DNA of 64,000 nt from Lacustribacter sp964460315. GTDB taxonomy: Bacteria; Pseudomonadota; Gammaproteobacteria; Burkholderiales; Burkholderiaceae_A. Under the pieces are notes generated by a model, which was not told the DNA's origin, did no database searches, and was given only the letters and a program-made list of their open reading frames with translations. A program made the translations under genes and the position numbers. This document shows positions 1 to 7,682 of this stretch, in pieces (the first letter of the stretch is position 1; every line of letters starts with the position of its first letter). The stretch spans positions 27,914 to 91,913 of the forward strand of contig CAYWPQ010000004.1 of assembly GCA_964460315.1 (NCBI GenBank), given 5' to 3'.

Positions 1-42
1 GAAACTTGCGGTGGACGTCGGACGGACGAACGCAGTCGTCAC
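1..42 (-). CDS. rsmH: 16S rRNA (cytosine-1402-N4)-methyltransferase RsmH, N-terminal fragment
   Basis: Only 14 codons lie in the window before its left edge. A GTG start at 42-40 overlaps the mraZ stop (GTGA), and the frame stays open to the edge with the residues VTTAFVRPTSTASF. The call rests on position: rsmH (mraW) nearly always follows mraZ at the head of the division and cell-wall cluster. RsmH methylates C1402 of 16S rRNA. No diagnostic motif is reached, so the product name is inferred from synteny. Confidence 0.6.
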   Translation of the reverse strand, partial: MTTAFVRPTSTASF

Positions 43-467
43 GGTGTCGCACCACCACGTTTGCGATGACGTACCGATTGTTTGTGGGCTTCAAGAGTGG
101 CCGCATCCCAGATCTCGAAATGATGACCCACCCCGAGCAAGATCACGTCTCGCTGAATCTTGGCCCCATCACGCAAGACAGGATTAATCAGCACACGGCC
201 TTGGTTGTCGATCTCGGGGGTGTCGCTTAAACCCAGCCAGAAACGGCGGCGCTCGCTGTCGATCTCATCATCAGAAAAGCGTGCGATGCGTTCATCCCAA
301 AGCGACTGGGCCATCAACAGCAGGCAGCCGTCATCACTCTCGACAAGCGCGAGTGAACCCTTGGACTGGGTCATTAGGGCGTCTCGATAACGCGTGGGGA
401 TCGTCATACGACCCTTCACATCGAGACTGAGCGCGGTAATGCCCGCAAACTGACCAAATGGCGCCAA
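39..467 (-). CDS. mraZ: Transcriptional regulator MraZ
   Basis: MraZ is an AbrB-like DNA-binding repressor that controls its own division and cell-wall (dcw) operon. The protein has two tandem SpoVT/AbrB half-domains, each with the family DxxxR signature: DVKGR in the first and DNQGR in the second. The open frame extends back to a GTG at 500, but that codon lies inside the operator repeats and about at the predicted transcription start. I prefer the TTG at 467-465, which has a GGGGG ribosome site about seven bases upstream and gives 142 residues, near the usual family length. rsmH follows with overlapping stop and start. Identity is secure; the start is inferred. Confidence 0.93.
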   Translation of the reverse strand: MAPFGQFAGITALSLDVKGRMTIPTRYRDALMTQSKGSLALVESDDGCLLLMAQSLWDERIARFSDDEIDSERRRFWLGLSDTPEIDNQGRVLINPVLRDGAKIQRDVILLGVGHHFEIWDAATLEAHKQSVRHRKRGGATP

Positions 468-470
468 AAC

Positions 471-510
471 AAACCCCCACAAAAAACCACTTTTTTGCAC
501 TTTTCCCCAC
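471..510 (-). promoter_or_regulatory. MraZ operator: four GTG repeats at 10-bp period
   Basis: Read on the minus strand, four consecutive 10-base units each begin with GTG: GTGGGGAAAA, GTGCAAAAAA, GTGGTTTTTT and GTGGGGGTTT. MraZ proteins are known to bind several TGGG-type repeats with 5-base spacers (10-bp period) before mraZ. The first and last units match that motif well; the two middle ones are weaker. The array begins at the -10 element and runs to the ribosome binding site of mraZ, so bound MraZ would block transcription initiation. Confidence 0.8.
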
Positions 511-537
511 TTTAGGGAAAAGCATTCGGTCGGTCAA
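509..537 (-). promoter_or_regulatory. mraZ (dcw operon) sigma70 promoter
   Basis: On the minus strand a -35 TTGACC (537-532) and a -10 TAAAGT (514-509) are separated by 17 bp. The -10 overlaps the first MraZ repeat. Transcription would begin near 502, leaving a leader of roughly 35 nt before the TTG start of mraZ. The remaining intergenic sequence to 688 is AT-rich and shows no further gene. Confidence 0.65.
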
Positions 538-688
538 GCCGAATGGGGAATTTTTCTTTCTAAAACAAAGACTTAGGCCATTTTTCTGGAAAAACTTTCA
601 GGCAAATATTCAAGAAAATCAACAAGATAAAAATACCTTGTAATGTGGTTTGTTAGATCTTGGGCTGCATGACGGGATAAACCCGGGG

Positions 689-1105
689 TTACTGGAGCGG
701 GTTTTTGATCAAACCAGGGAAGGGAAGCGCAACAACCGGGATACCTTCCTCCATGAGTTCCTGAGCCGTCTCGAGTGATGTATTGCCGTGAATGGATCGA
801 GTCGGCACCTCTTGAGCATGCATTGCACGGGCCTCTTGAGCGAAGCGATCGCCCACATCTTCACTCGAAGCCAGCAATTCACGGACCAGCTGAAGGGCGG
901 CCGCCAAGGCCGGCGCCTGGTCCGGCGAAGGCGATACCACCGAAAGGTTCAGCCTGGGGGCGGAGAGCGTTTTTTCGATGTCGGTGCTGCCGCAGATGGG
1001 GCATTCGACGATCCCCTGCTGCCGCTGTTCGTCAAAAGCCGCGTGGCTTTTGAACCAGCCCTCGAATGGGTGCCCGTGCGGACACCGAAGATTAAAGACT
1101 TTCAT
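689..1105 (-). CDS. DUF1178 family protein
   Basis: This 138-residue protein matches the DUF1178 family common in alpha- and betaproteobacteria. Its N-terminus begins MKVFNLRC with CPHGH (Cys8), and a CPIC pair follows at Cys35/Cys38, so a small zinc-binding ribbon is plausible. A linker rich in Ala, Pro and Ser follows, then a second conserved block ending in a hydrophobic GIPVVALPFPG stretch. The biochemical role of the family is unknown. The gene starts 11 bases after the histidine phosphatase stop, so the two are probably co-transcribed and both lie downstream of rnpB on the same strand. Confidence 0.85.
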   Translation of the reverse strand: MKVFNLRCPHGHPFEGWFKSHAAFDEQRQQGIVECPICGSTDIEKTLSAPRLNLSVVSPSPDQAPALAAALQLVRELLASSEDVGDRFAQEARAMHAQEVPTRSIHGNTSLETAQELMEEGIPVVALPFPGLIKNPLQ

Positions 1106-1116
1106 GGCCTCTGATT

Positions 1117-1776
1117 TTACGAGAAGCCACGGACTTCATCCCTTACAGCCAATGAGTCCAAATGCGCCACCAAGGCCCAGCGTACGACTTCGATCTTGGC
1201 GGGTGTGAGGATCATCTCTTGAATGCCTGCATTCGGGATTTTCCAATCACGCGCCTTCTGCATGGGCACGCCAACCCCGAGTCGATACACCATATCCAGA
1301 AAGCCTCCGTGGGTGACCACGGCGACGGATTCTCCCAAATGTTGTTGGACAAGACTTTCGAGCGCCGCCTCAACCCGAGCTCGAAAAAGCAACAACGATT
1401 CACCACCGGCCGGAGCAAACGACGGCTCTCTTGACTGCCATCGGTCGTAGTCAGCTGGGTGAGCCTTGGCAATCTCATCCGAAGTCAGCCCTTGAAAAAT
1501 TCCGAAGTCACGTTCAGCGAAGGCTGAGACCTGCCGCACTTCAAGGCCAAGCTTCTTGGAGAGCGGCGTGGCCGTTTGAATGGCACGGGACAGATCGCTG
1601 CTGTAAACCGCATGGATGGTCTGCGCAGAGAGAAACTCAGCGACGCATTCGGCCTGACGCTCTCCCGCAGCATTCAATGGGATGTCGGTACGCCCCTGAA
1701 TGCGCTGGGCAGCATTCCAATCCGTTTCACCATGCCGGATCAGCCAGAGTCGTGTGAATGGTGTGGGCGAATTCAT
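1117..1776 (-). CDS. Histidine phosphatase family protein (GpmB/CobC-like)
   Basis: This is a member of the histidine phosphatase (phosphoglycerate-mutase-like) superfamily of 219 residues. The catalytic signature LIRHGETDWN places the phosphorylated histidine at about residue 15. The second conserved histidine lies in VAVVTHGGFLD, and the acid in AFAERDFGIFQG. Substrate cannot be told from sequence; relatives act on phosphosugars, adenosylcobalamin precursors or unknown phosphoesters. An in-frame TTG at 1797 would add seven residues, but the ATG at 1776 is the more ordinary start. It lies just downstream of rnpB. Confidence 0.85.
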   Translation of the reverse strand: MNSPTPFTRLWLIRHGETDWNAAQRIQGRTDIPLNAAGERQAECVAEFLSAQTIHAVYSSDLSRAIQTATPLSKKLGLEVRQVSAFAERDFGIFQGLTSDEIAKAHPADYDRWQSREPSFAPAGGESLLLFRARVEAALESLVQQHLGESVAVVTHGGFLDMVYRLGVGVPMQKARDWKIPNAGIQEMILTPAKIEVVRWALVAHLDSLAVRDEVRGFS

Positions 1777-1810
1777 GAACCGGTCTGCTTTCGACAATGA
1801 ATAAAAAAAC

Positions 1811-2164
1811 GAAGTGAGCCTGTAGGCCGGATTCTGTTACGGGCGCCGCCATGCGAACGCCTATAGCGATCATCCCTCTAGGCCTGCCGTTGCCGACAGG
1901 CTCAAGCCACCTACCCGCATGCATCGAGCGGGCCACTCGTTTTGGCCGAAGCCAAGCGCATGCCTATTTGGTGTTGCTCCGGGTGGAGGTTACCGCGTTT
2001 CACTTCCACGCAGTTGCCTGCGTTTACTCGTCTCTGTGGCCCTGTTCCTCGCCTTGGGCACCCCAAGGAGTGCTTGCTGCGTACGGCCGTTAGCCGTCAC
2101 CCTGCCCTGTGGAGTCCGGACCTTCCTCTCCCGTTTTCACGGCAGCGACCGCCCAGCTCACTTC
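1811..2164 (-). ncRNA. rnpB: RNase P RNA (M1 RNA, bacterial type A)
   Basis: This is the catalytic RNA of ribonuclease P, which makes mature tRNA 5' ends. The ends are set by helix P1: GAAGTGAGC at the 5' end (2164-2156) pairs with GCTCACTTC at the 3' end (1819-1811). Conserved core segments are present on the minus strand: GAGGAAGGTCCGGAC followed by AGGGCAGGGTG near the 5' end, GGAGCAACACCAAATAGG in the middle (1980-1963), and ACAGAATCCGGCCTAC near the 3' end. The length of 354 nt fits type A. A T7 run (1809-1803) directly after P1 probably ends transcription. A TATCAT -10-like element lies just upstream at about 2178. Nothing else is seen between 1777 and 2238. Confidence 0.97.
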
Positions 2165-2238
2165 GCTGTCGACATGATAGCTTGAAGCTCAGCCAGAACG
2201 AGGTAAACTGATACCTCTAGCATCTATAGTTATTTGCA

Positions 2239-4605
2239 ATGGTTCGAGCGGTGATTGCCTTCGCTCAGTCATGGGCGAGAGAACATTGGGTGAATGGGCA
2301 GCCCTTCCAGCGGGTGCTCATCTTGGTGGCCATGGTCCCGTTGGTGGTGATTCTGGTGATCATGGGATGGGTCATGTCCGAATCCATCATCCAGCAAAAA
2401 ACACAGGAAGAAGGTCAGCGGTTAAAGGCCGAGGCCAAGGTGTTTGCAGAAATGATCGACATGACGGTGGGCCGTCAGCTGATCGATCTTCAGTCACGAG
2501 CTGCACTCCTGCCAAAACTTCGGCTCGATCAGTCCCCTGCGCAGCTCACCCTTTGGCTGAATGCGATTCAAGAAGCTGTTCCGGAATACACATGGATTGG
2601 CTTTGTTGGCATGGATGGGCGCGTGAAGGCCTCCACCGGCAGCATGCTTGTCGGTCAGAGCGTAGCCCAGCGAGACTGGTTTCAAAAGGGAACCTTGAAG
2701 CCAAGCACGCTCGATGTTCATGAAGCCAAACTTCTTGAATCCCATCTGCCCGCACGCCACACCCACGACCCTTGGCGTTTCATTGATCTCACTTCACCGG
2801 TGACCAATGCTCAGGGCAAAGCCATTGGCGTGCTTGGTGCTCACCTGAGCTGGGACTGGCTGGTGAACCAGTACCGACGGTATTCCACATCGTTGTTTGG
2901 ATCCGGCGCAGCCGAGGTCATGGTCATTGGGCGAGACGGCAAACCAAGGCTAGTTGCTCCGGGACTGGAAAGCCGGGGTCTTGGTGGCCAGAGAAGTTTT
3001 CAACACGCCGAGCTGGGTCAATCCGGTTTTCTTCGAGAGACCTGGGAAGACGGCCGCGACTACCTCGTGGGCTACACCAAGAATCCTGGCTATGGCGAAT
3101 ATCACCAGCTTGGATGGACCACCCTGGTTCGGCTTCCAATGAGTCATGTGCAGCAACAGGCTCAGCCTTTAATGGTTGCTCTGTGGATGTTGATTGCCGC
3201 TGCTGTATTCATTTTCTATGCCGGAACGCGGCTTTTTATCCGGCTGACACTCGAGCCTGTGAATCGACTGATGTCTGAGATTCAGCGTGTTGGCCGCCAC
3301 GGTGGGTCTCTGCTGACCATGAGTGCGATGCCCCGAGAATTCCAAAGCCTTGCCGTGGTCACCAATCAAATGATTCAGACTCTGGATGCTCAACGCGAAA
3401 TGGAGCATGCTAAAACACGATTCCTTGCGGATATGAGCCATGAGATTCGGACCCCTTTGCATGGTGTGCTGGGCATTGGAGAGCTCATGAAAAGCCGTAT
3501 GACCAAGCCCGATGACCGTAGAGATCTTGATCAGCTGATTGGCTGTGCGCGAGAAGTTCAGGGTCTGGTGGATGACATCTTGGATCTTTCAGCAACCCAA
3601 GAAAATCGCTTACGGCTTGAATCCAAGCCCTTTTTAATTTCCGAGGTGGTGGAGTTCAATCGACGAATCTTCGAGCCCGTCGCAGCGGCAAAGGGAGTCC
3701 GTTTCGAACAGGAAAGCAGCCTTGAACCCTCGCTGATGGTCATGGGGGATGCGCTTCGGTTTGGACAGATTCTTCGAAATCTATTGTCCAACGCCATTAA
3801 GTTCACCGAACGCGGCAGTGTGACGATCAGCCTCACACCAGGACCACAGGATGACCCGAAGAAAATCTCCATCCGACTCTCCGTGCAAGACACTGGCATC
3901 GGTCTGACCCAAACCCAGCAAGAAATTATCTTTGGAAGGTTTGAGCAGGCAAGCCCTGCGATTGCCAGAGAATTTGGAGGCACTGGCCTTGGCCTGGCCG
4001 TGACACGCGCGATCACCGAAGCCATGCAAGGCCGAATCAGCGTGAATTCAGTCGCCGGACAAGGAACGCTCATGGTCGTGGATCTGGTCTTCGATCGAGC
4101 CCAGAGGGACGGCTGGGTGAGTCAGCTTTGCGTCGACCATGCTGATGGGGAGAGCATCAAGGCAGGGGTTAGGGAACGCCCGCATCCATCAGCCGGACTT
4201 CGAGTGCTTGTGGTGGACGACATTCCGATGAATCGTGAGGTGCTTGCTCGTTGGCTGACCCTGCATCAGCATCAGGTCTCGGAGGCGGCCACCGGCGAAG
4301 CTGCACTCCACCGAATTCGCCATGACAGCTTTGATCTTATTTTCATGGACATTGATCTGCCCGACATGAGCGGGCATCAGGTGATCTCGGCGATTCGGGC
4401 GCAGCCGGGTGATGGCGGGAAGGCATTCATTGTTACGCTGTCGGGCCATGGCTTTCAGGCCGATATTGCAGCGTCGCTCGCCGCCGGTGCCGATGAGCAC
4501 CTGACCAAACCCGTGAATTTTGATCGGCTCACGTCACTCGTGGCTCAGACGCGCCCGCGTGTGTCCGTACGCCGTGAAAGCCGAAACACCGAGGTGTCGG
4601 AATAA
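2239..4605 (+). CDS. Hybrid sensor histidine kinase with periplasmic Cache-like domain and C-terminal receiver
   Basis: This 788-residue membrane kinase has a transmembrane segment at about 24-46, a periplasmic double-Cache-like sensor (about 50-305), a second transmembrane segment (about 310-332), a HAMP-like linker, a HisKA domain with the phospho-accepting His401 in the SHEIRTPLHG motif, an HATPase_c domain with the N, G1 (DTGIG) and G2 (GGTGLGLA) boxes, and a receiver with the phospho-accepting Asp704 in FMDIDLPD. The ligand is unknown. No separate response regulator gene or output domain is adjacent, so it is an orphan hybrid kinase that must pass phosphate to an Hpt or regulator elsewhere. 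A TATAGT element at 2225-2230 could serve as the -10. The 3' end overlaps the opposing DUF3025 gene. Confidence 0.93.
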   Translation: MVRAVIAFAQSWAREHWVNGQPFQRVLILVAMVPLVVILVIMGWVMSESIIQQKTQEEGQRLKAEAKVFAEMIDMTVGRQLIDLQSRAALLPKLRLDQSPAQLTLWLNAIQEAVPEYTWIGFVGMDGRVKASTGSMLVGQSVAQRDWFQKGTLKPSTLDVHEAKLLESHLPARHTHDPWRFIDLTSPVTNAQGKAIGVLGAHLSWDWLVNQYRRYSTSLFGSGAAEVMVIGRDGKPRLVAPGLESRGLGGQRSFQHAELGQSGFLRETWEDGRDYLVGYTKNPGYGEYHQLGWTTLVRLPMSHVQQQAQPLMVALWMLIAAAVFIFYAGTRLFIRLTLEPVNRLMSEIQRVGRHGGSLLTMSAMPREFQSLAVVTNQMIQTLDAQREMEHAKTRFLADMSHEIRTPLHGVLGIGELMKSRMTKPDDRRDLDQLIGCAREVQGLVDDILDLSATQENRLRLESKPFLISEVVEFNRRIFEPVAAAKGVRFEQESSLEPSLMVMGDALRFGQILRNLLSNAIKFTERGSVTISLTPGPQDDPKKISIRLSVQDTGIGLTQTQQEIIFGRFEQASPAIAREFGGTGLGLAVTRAITEAMQGRISVNSVAGQGTLMVVDLVFDRAQRDGWVSQLCVDHADGESIKAGVRERPHPSAGLRVLVVDDIPMNREVLARWLTLHQHQVSEAATGEAALHRIRHDSFDLIFMDIDLPDMSGHQVISAIRAQPGDGGKAFIVTLSGHGFQADIAASLAAGADEHLTKPVNFDRLTSLVAQTRPRVSVRRESRNTEVSE

Positions 4606-5324
4606 AAATCGGGCGCCTCTGAGGCCGGGTCCCAGCCTGGAATACCCATGACGGGAAGCACCAGAAGATCGCGCGGAGTCATGGCCTCATGCAGAGATTC
4701 CAAAAGCGATTCATCCACGGTTTTTGGGCTCCCATCCAGGATCAGAACATGGGCTGTGATGGATTTGTAAGGCTGATCCATCTTTTCTAAAAGCGCATGG
4801 CCAAAGGGAAACACCGTCCATTCGTTTCCCCATCGCCCACGATGACTTAGAAACAGAGCGGACCAGTCATGCTGCCGAATCATCGCCTCACAATCGATGG
4901 GTACCGATGAGTCGCCACCCCTTCGGATGGGTTCAGTGCGTATCAGCAAGAGATTCTCATCACAGAGCGTCATGGCGTCTCGAAGCGCGCCTCGCGACGA
5001 GCCAACGCCCGCTTGCGCAATGGCCTGCGCCTGAAACTGGTTGAGGCGAGCCTTTGATTGTGGATAGGTGAGCCAGATCAAGGCATTGAGCCGGTCATGC
5101 CGATTGTCTCGCGTGGGGACACAGCCCGTCTTGGCAATCCATGCCTCGTAAGCTTCATGCGGGGGTAATTCGGATTGCGCCACGAATCGAAGCGGCTGCC
5201 CGCCGCCAGTGACAAGAGACCGGCGCGCCGACTCTTGATTTAAAAAAGAAAGCAGATTGGGGTGTGAAAGGCTGCTGACCGCATGGATCCAGGCGGGATC
5301 AAAAGCGTCAAGCCAGGGCCTCAT
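4545..5324 (-). CDS. DUF3025 domain-containing protein
   Basis: This 259-residue protein resembles the DUF3025 family of proteobacteria, whose function is unknown. Conserved-looking blocks include HEAYEAWI, the NALIWLTYPQSKARLN segment and GRWGNEWTVFPFGHALLEK. No signal peptide or transmembrane helix is visible. The ATG at 5324 lies six bases after the pyrC stop, which suggests translational coupling; an in-frame TTG at 5354 inside pyrC is an alternative start. The last 61 bases overlap the end of the opposing sensor kinase gene. It is the last gene of the gltI-to-pyrC run. Confidence 0.8.
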   Translation of the reverse strand: MRPWLDAFDPAWIHAVSSLSHPNLLSFLNQESARRSLVTGGGQPLRFVAQSELPPHEAYEAWIAKTGCVPTRDNRHDRLNALIWLTYPQSKARLNQFQAQAIAQAGVGSSRGALRDAMTLCDENLLLIRTEPIRRGGDSSVPIDCEAMIRQHDWSALFLSHRGRWGNEWTVFPFGHALLEKMDQPYKSITAHVLILDGSPKTVDESLLESLHEAMTPRDLLVLPVMGIPGWDPASEAPDFYSDTSVFRLSRRTDTRGRV

Positions 5325-5329
5325 GACAC

Positions 5330-6385
5330 TCAAACCAGACCCTGAAAGCTCCAATCAAGGGTCTCCCCTGCGGCCAGAGGAACGATCTGTCCATCCGCAA
5401 ATGAGAGCGAGTCTTCGATCAGTTGTGGCGACCGCCACAACATGATCTTGCTGGTGTTGCGGGGGAGCCGATAGAAGTCTGGGCCATAAAAGCTGGCAAA
5501 GGCTTCAAATTGATCCAGTGCATTCACGGACTCAAAGGCTTGGAGATAAAGCTCTAATGCATAAGGCGCCGAAAAGCAGCCCGCGCAGCCGCAGGCCGAT
5601 TCCTTGGCGCCTTTTTCGTGAGGTGCACTGTCGGTTCCAAGAAAAAATCGCGGGTTGCCGCTGACCGCCGCTTGAAGAAGAGCCTGTCGATGAGTCTCTC
5701 GCTTGAGAATGGGAAGACAGTACCAATGGGGTCGAAGGCCACCCGAAAAAAGAGCATTGCGGCTGTAAAGAAGATGCTGTGGCGTGATGGTGGCGGCAAT
5801 ATCGCCTTGGCTTTCACGCACATAGTCAGCAGCCTCTTGGGTCGTGATGTGCTCAAAGACAATTCGCAGTTCCGGAAAATCTTGGCGCAAAGGAATCAGG
5901 ACATCGTCAATGAATCTTTTTTCTCGATCGAAGGTGTCCACATGGGCCTCGGTCACCTCACCATGAATGCAGAGCACAAGACTATGCTCCTGCATGGCCT
6001 CAAGAGCAGCGTGGCATTTCTTGATGGAGGTGACGCCGCTGTCGGAATTGGTGGTGGCGCCCGCGGGGTAGAGCTTGGCTGCCACAACCTCTTGGCTTGA
6101 TGCCGCACGGACGATTTCCTCTGCGGGCGTATTGTCGGTGAGGTAGAGCGTCATCAGGGGATCAAAGCTGTAACCCTCTTCAATCATCTGCGATGGAACC
6201 ATCGCACGAATGCGATTTGCATAATCAACGGCCTGGGCTGTGGTGGTGATCGGCGGCTTCAGATTGGGCATGACGATGGCACGGCCGAACTGCCTGACGG
6301 TGTAAGGCAGGATGGAGGCCATGGCCTTGCCGTCTCGCAGGTGCAGGTGCCAGTCATCGGGTCGAGTGATCACAAGTTGTTTCAT
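5330..6385 (-). CDS. pyrC: Dihydroorotase, class II
   Basis: PyrC cyclises N-carbamoyl-L-aspartate to dihydroorotate in de novo pyrimidine synthesis. The protein has 351 residues, the usual class II length. Zinc ligands are visible: HLHLRDG (His13, His15), the carboxylated lysine Lys104 in AAKLYPAGATTNSDSG, the histidines in CIHGEV and FEHIT, and the catalytic aspartate in GTDSAPH. Its ATG directly abuts the stop of the upstream glycerate kinase gene, so it is read as part of the same minus-strand operon. The pairing with carbohydrate-acid genes has no obvious metabolic logic. Confidence 0.97.
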   Translation of the reverse strand: MKQLVITRPDDWHLHLRDGKAMASILPYTVRQFGRAIVMPNLKPPITTTAQAVDYANRIRAMVPSQMIEEGYSFDPLMTLYLTDNTPAEEIVRAASSQEVVAAKLYPAGATTNSDSGVTSIKKCHAALEAMQEHSLVLCIHGEVTEAHVDTFDREKRFIDDVLIPLRQDFPELRIVFEHITTQEAADYVRESQGDIAATITPQHLLYSRNALFSGGLRPHWYCLPILKRETHRQALLQAAVSGNPRFFLGTDSAPHEKGAKESACGCAGCFSAPYALELYLQAFESVNALDQFEAFASFYGPDFYRLPRNTSKIMLWRSPQLIEDSLSFADGQIVPLAAGETLDWSFQGLV

Positions 6386-7681
6386 TTATCCCATCACCAA
6401 AATCGCACGGTAGTCATTGACATTGGTTCGTGTGGGCCCCGTGGTGATGACATCACCCAAAGGCTCGAACAATCCCAATCCGTTATTGTCGTCAAGAAGC
6501 TCTTTTAAGACGAGCCCTTTTTGACGGGCTCGAGCAACCGTGTCTTGGGTGAGCAGCGCGCCGGCATGAGGGCTGACGCCATCAATGCCGTCGGTATCGG
6601 CCGCAATGGCCATCACCCGATCGGCGATTCCCAATTCATCGAGGGCAATGGCCAAAGCCAAAAGAAATTCCACACACCGCCCGCCTCGTCCCTGGCCGCG
6701 AACGGTCACCGTGCACTCGCCTCCGGAGATCAACGCAAGAGGCGCAGAGAAATCGGGGCTGGGAAAACGAAGGAGTTCACGAACCCACGAGGCATAAACC
6801 TGGGCCACGTCCCGCGCCTCGCCGGTGACGGCGTCACCCAGCAAGATGGGTCGAACACCAGCTTTGGAGAAACAATCCGCGGCGGCCCGCAGGCTTTCCC
6901 TGGCGGTGGCAATCACGGTGGTGCTGACATGCGACAGACGCGCGTCGCCGGGTTTGGGGGTCTCCGCGACCTGGCTCGCCTCTCCAGCCTTGAGATGTCT
7001 GGCGATGGATTCGGGTGGCGTCACCCGCCACCGAGCCAATACGGCCAGGGCATCAGCATAGGTGGATGGATCTGCCGAACACGGGCCGGATGCAATCGCT
7101 GAAGGGTCGTCTCCCACAACGTCCGAGATCACCAGCGCGCACACTGGCGCACGACTGGCAAGCGCAAGATGGCCGCCTTGGATTCGCGAGAGATGCTTGC
7201 GGACAATATTCATGTCGGTGATGGGCGCGCCGGACTTCAACAAGGCGGCGGTCAGCTGTTTCAGATCCGCCATCGACACACCATCCACTGGCAAAGCCAA
7301 AAGGCTTGAGCCCCCGCCCGACACCAGAACAATCAGCTGATCATTGGGGGAGAGTTTCTGCACCTCATGAAAAATTCGTTCGGCTGCAGCTTCGCCCGCC
7401 TGATCAGGAACAGGATGGCCAGCTTCAATGCATTCGATTCGCTTCAGGGGAAGGCCGTGGGCATAGCGGGTGATGACCAACCCCGAGAGAGGTGCCTCCA
7501 AAGGCCATGTCGATTCCACCGCCGCAGCCATGCTGGCTGCAGCTTTACCCGCCCCCACCACCAGTGTTCTTCCCGATGGCGGTGGGTTTGGCAGGTGACG
7601 GGCAACAATACTTGAAGGGTCTGCAGCGGCCACCGCGGCCGAGAAACTCTCTCGAAGAAGCGACTGCAGGGAAAGGCTCAA
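6386..7681 (-). CDS. Glycerate 2-kinase, MOFRL family (GckA/TtuD-like)
   Basis: The enzyme phosphorylates D-glycerate to 2-phosphoglycerate. The N-terminal half carries the nucleotide-binding region of the GckA fold (VVGAGKAAASMAAAVE, SGGGSSLLALP), and the C-terminal half is a MOFRL domain ending in TGPTRTNVNDYRAILV. The open frame runs back to 7792, but that extension lies inside the upstream dehydrogenase gene and does not look like a kinase N-terminus. I choose the TTG at 7681, one base after the dehydrogenase stop, preceded by an AAGGT ribosome site; this gives 431 residues. Older annotation names such proteins hydroxypyruvate reductase TtuD. With the tartrate dehydrogenase it forms a tartrate-to-glycolysis route. 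Confidence 0.88.
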   Translation of the reverse strand: MSLSLQSLLRESFSAAVAAADPSSIVARHLPNPPPSGRTLVVGAGKAAASMAAAVESTWPLEAPLSGLVITRYAHGLPLKRIECIEAGHPVPDQAGEAAAERIFHEVQKLSPNDQLIVLVSGGGSSLLALPVDGVSMADLKQLTAALLKSGAPITDMNIVRKHLSRIQGGHLALASRAPVCALVISDVVGDDPSAIASGPCSADPSTYADALAVLARWRVTPPESIARHLKAGEASQVAETPKPGDARLSHVSTTVIATARESLRAAADCFSKAGVRPILLGDAVTGEARDVAQVYASWVRELLRFPSPDFSAPLALISGGECTVTVRGQGRGGRCVEFLLALAIALDELGIADRVMAIAADTDGIDGVSPHAGALLTQDTVARARQKGLVLKELLDDNNGLGLFEPLGDVITTGPTRTNVNDYRAILVMG

Positions 7682-7682
7682 G

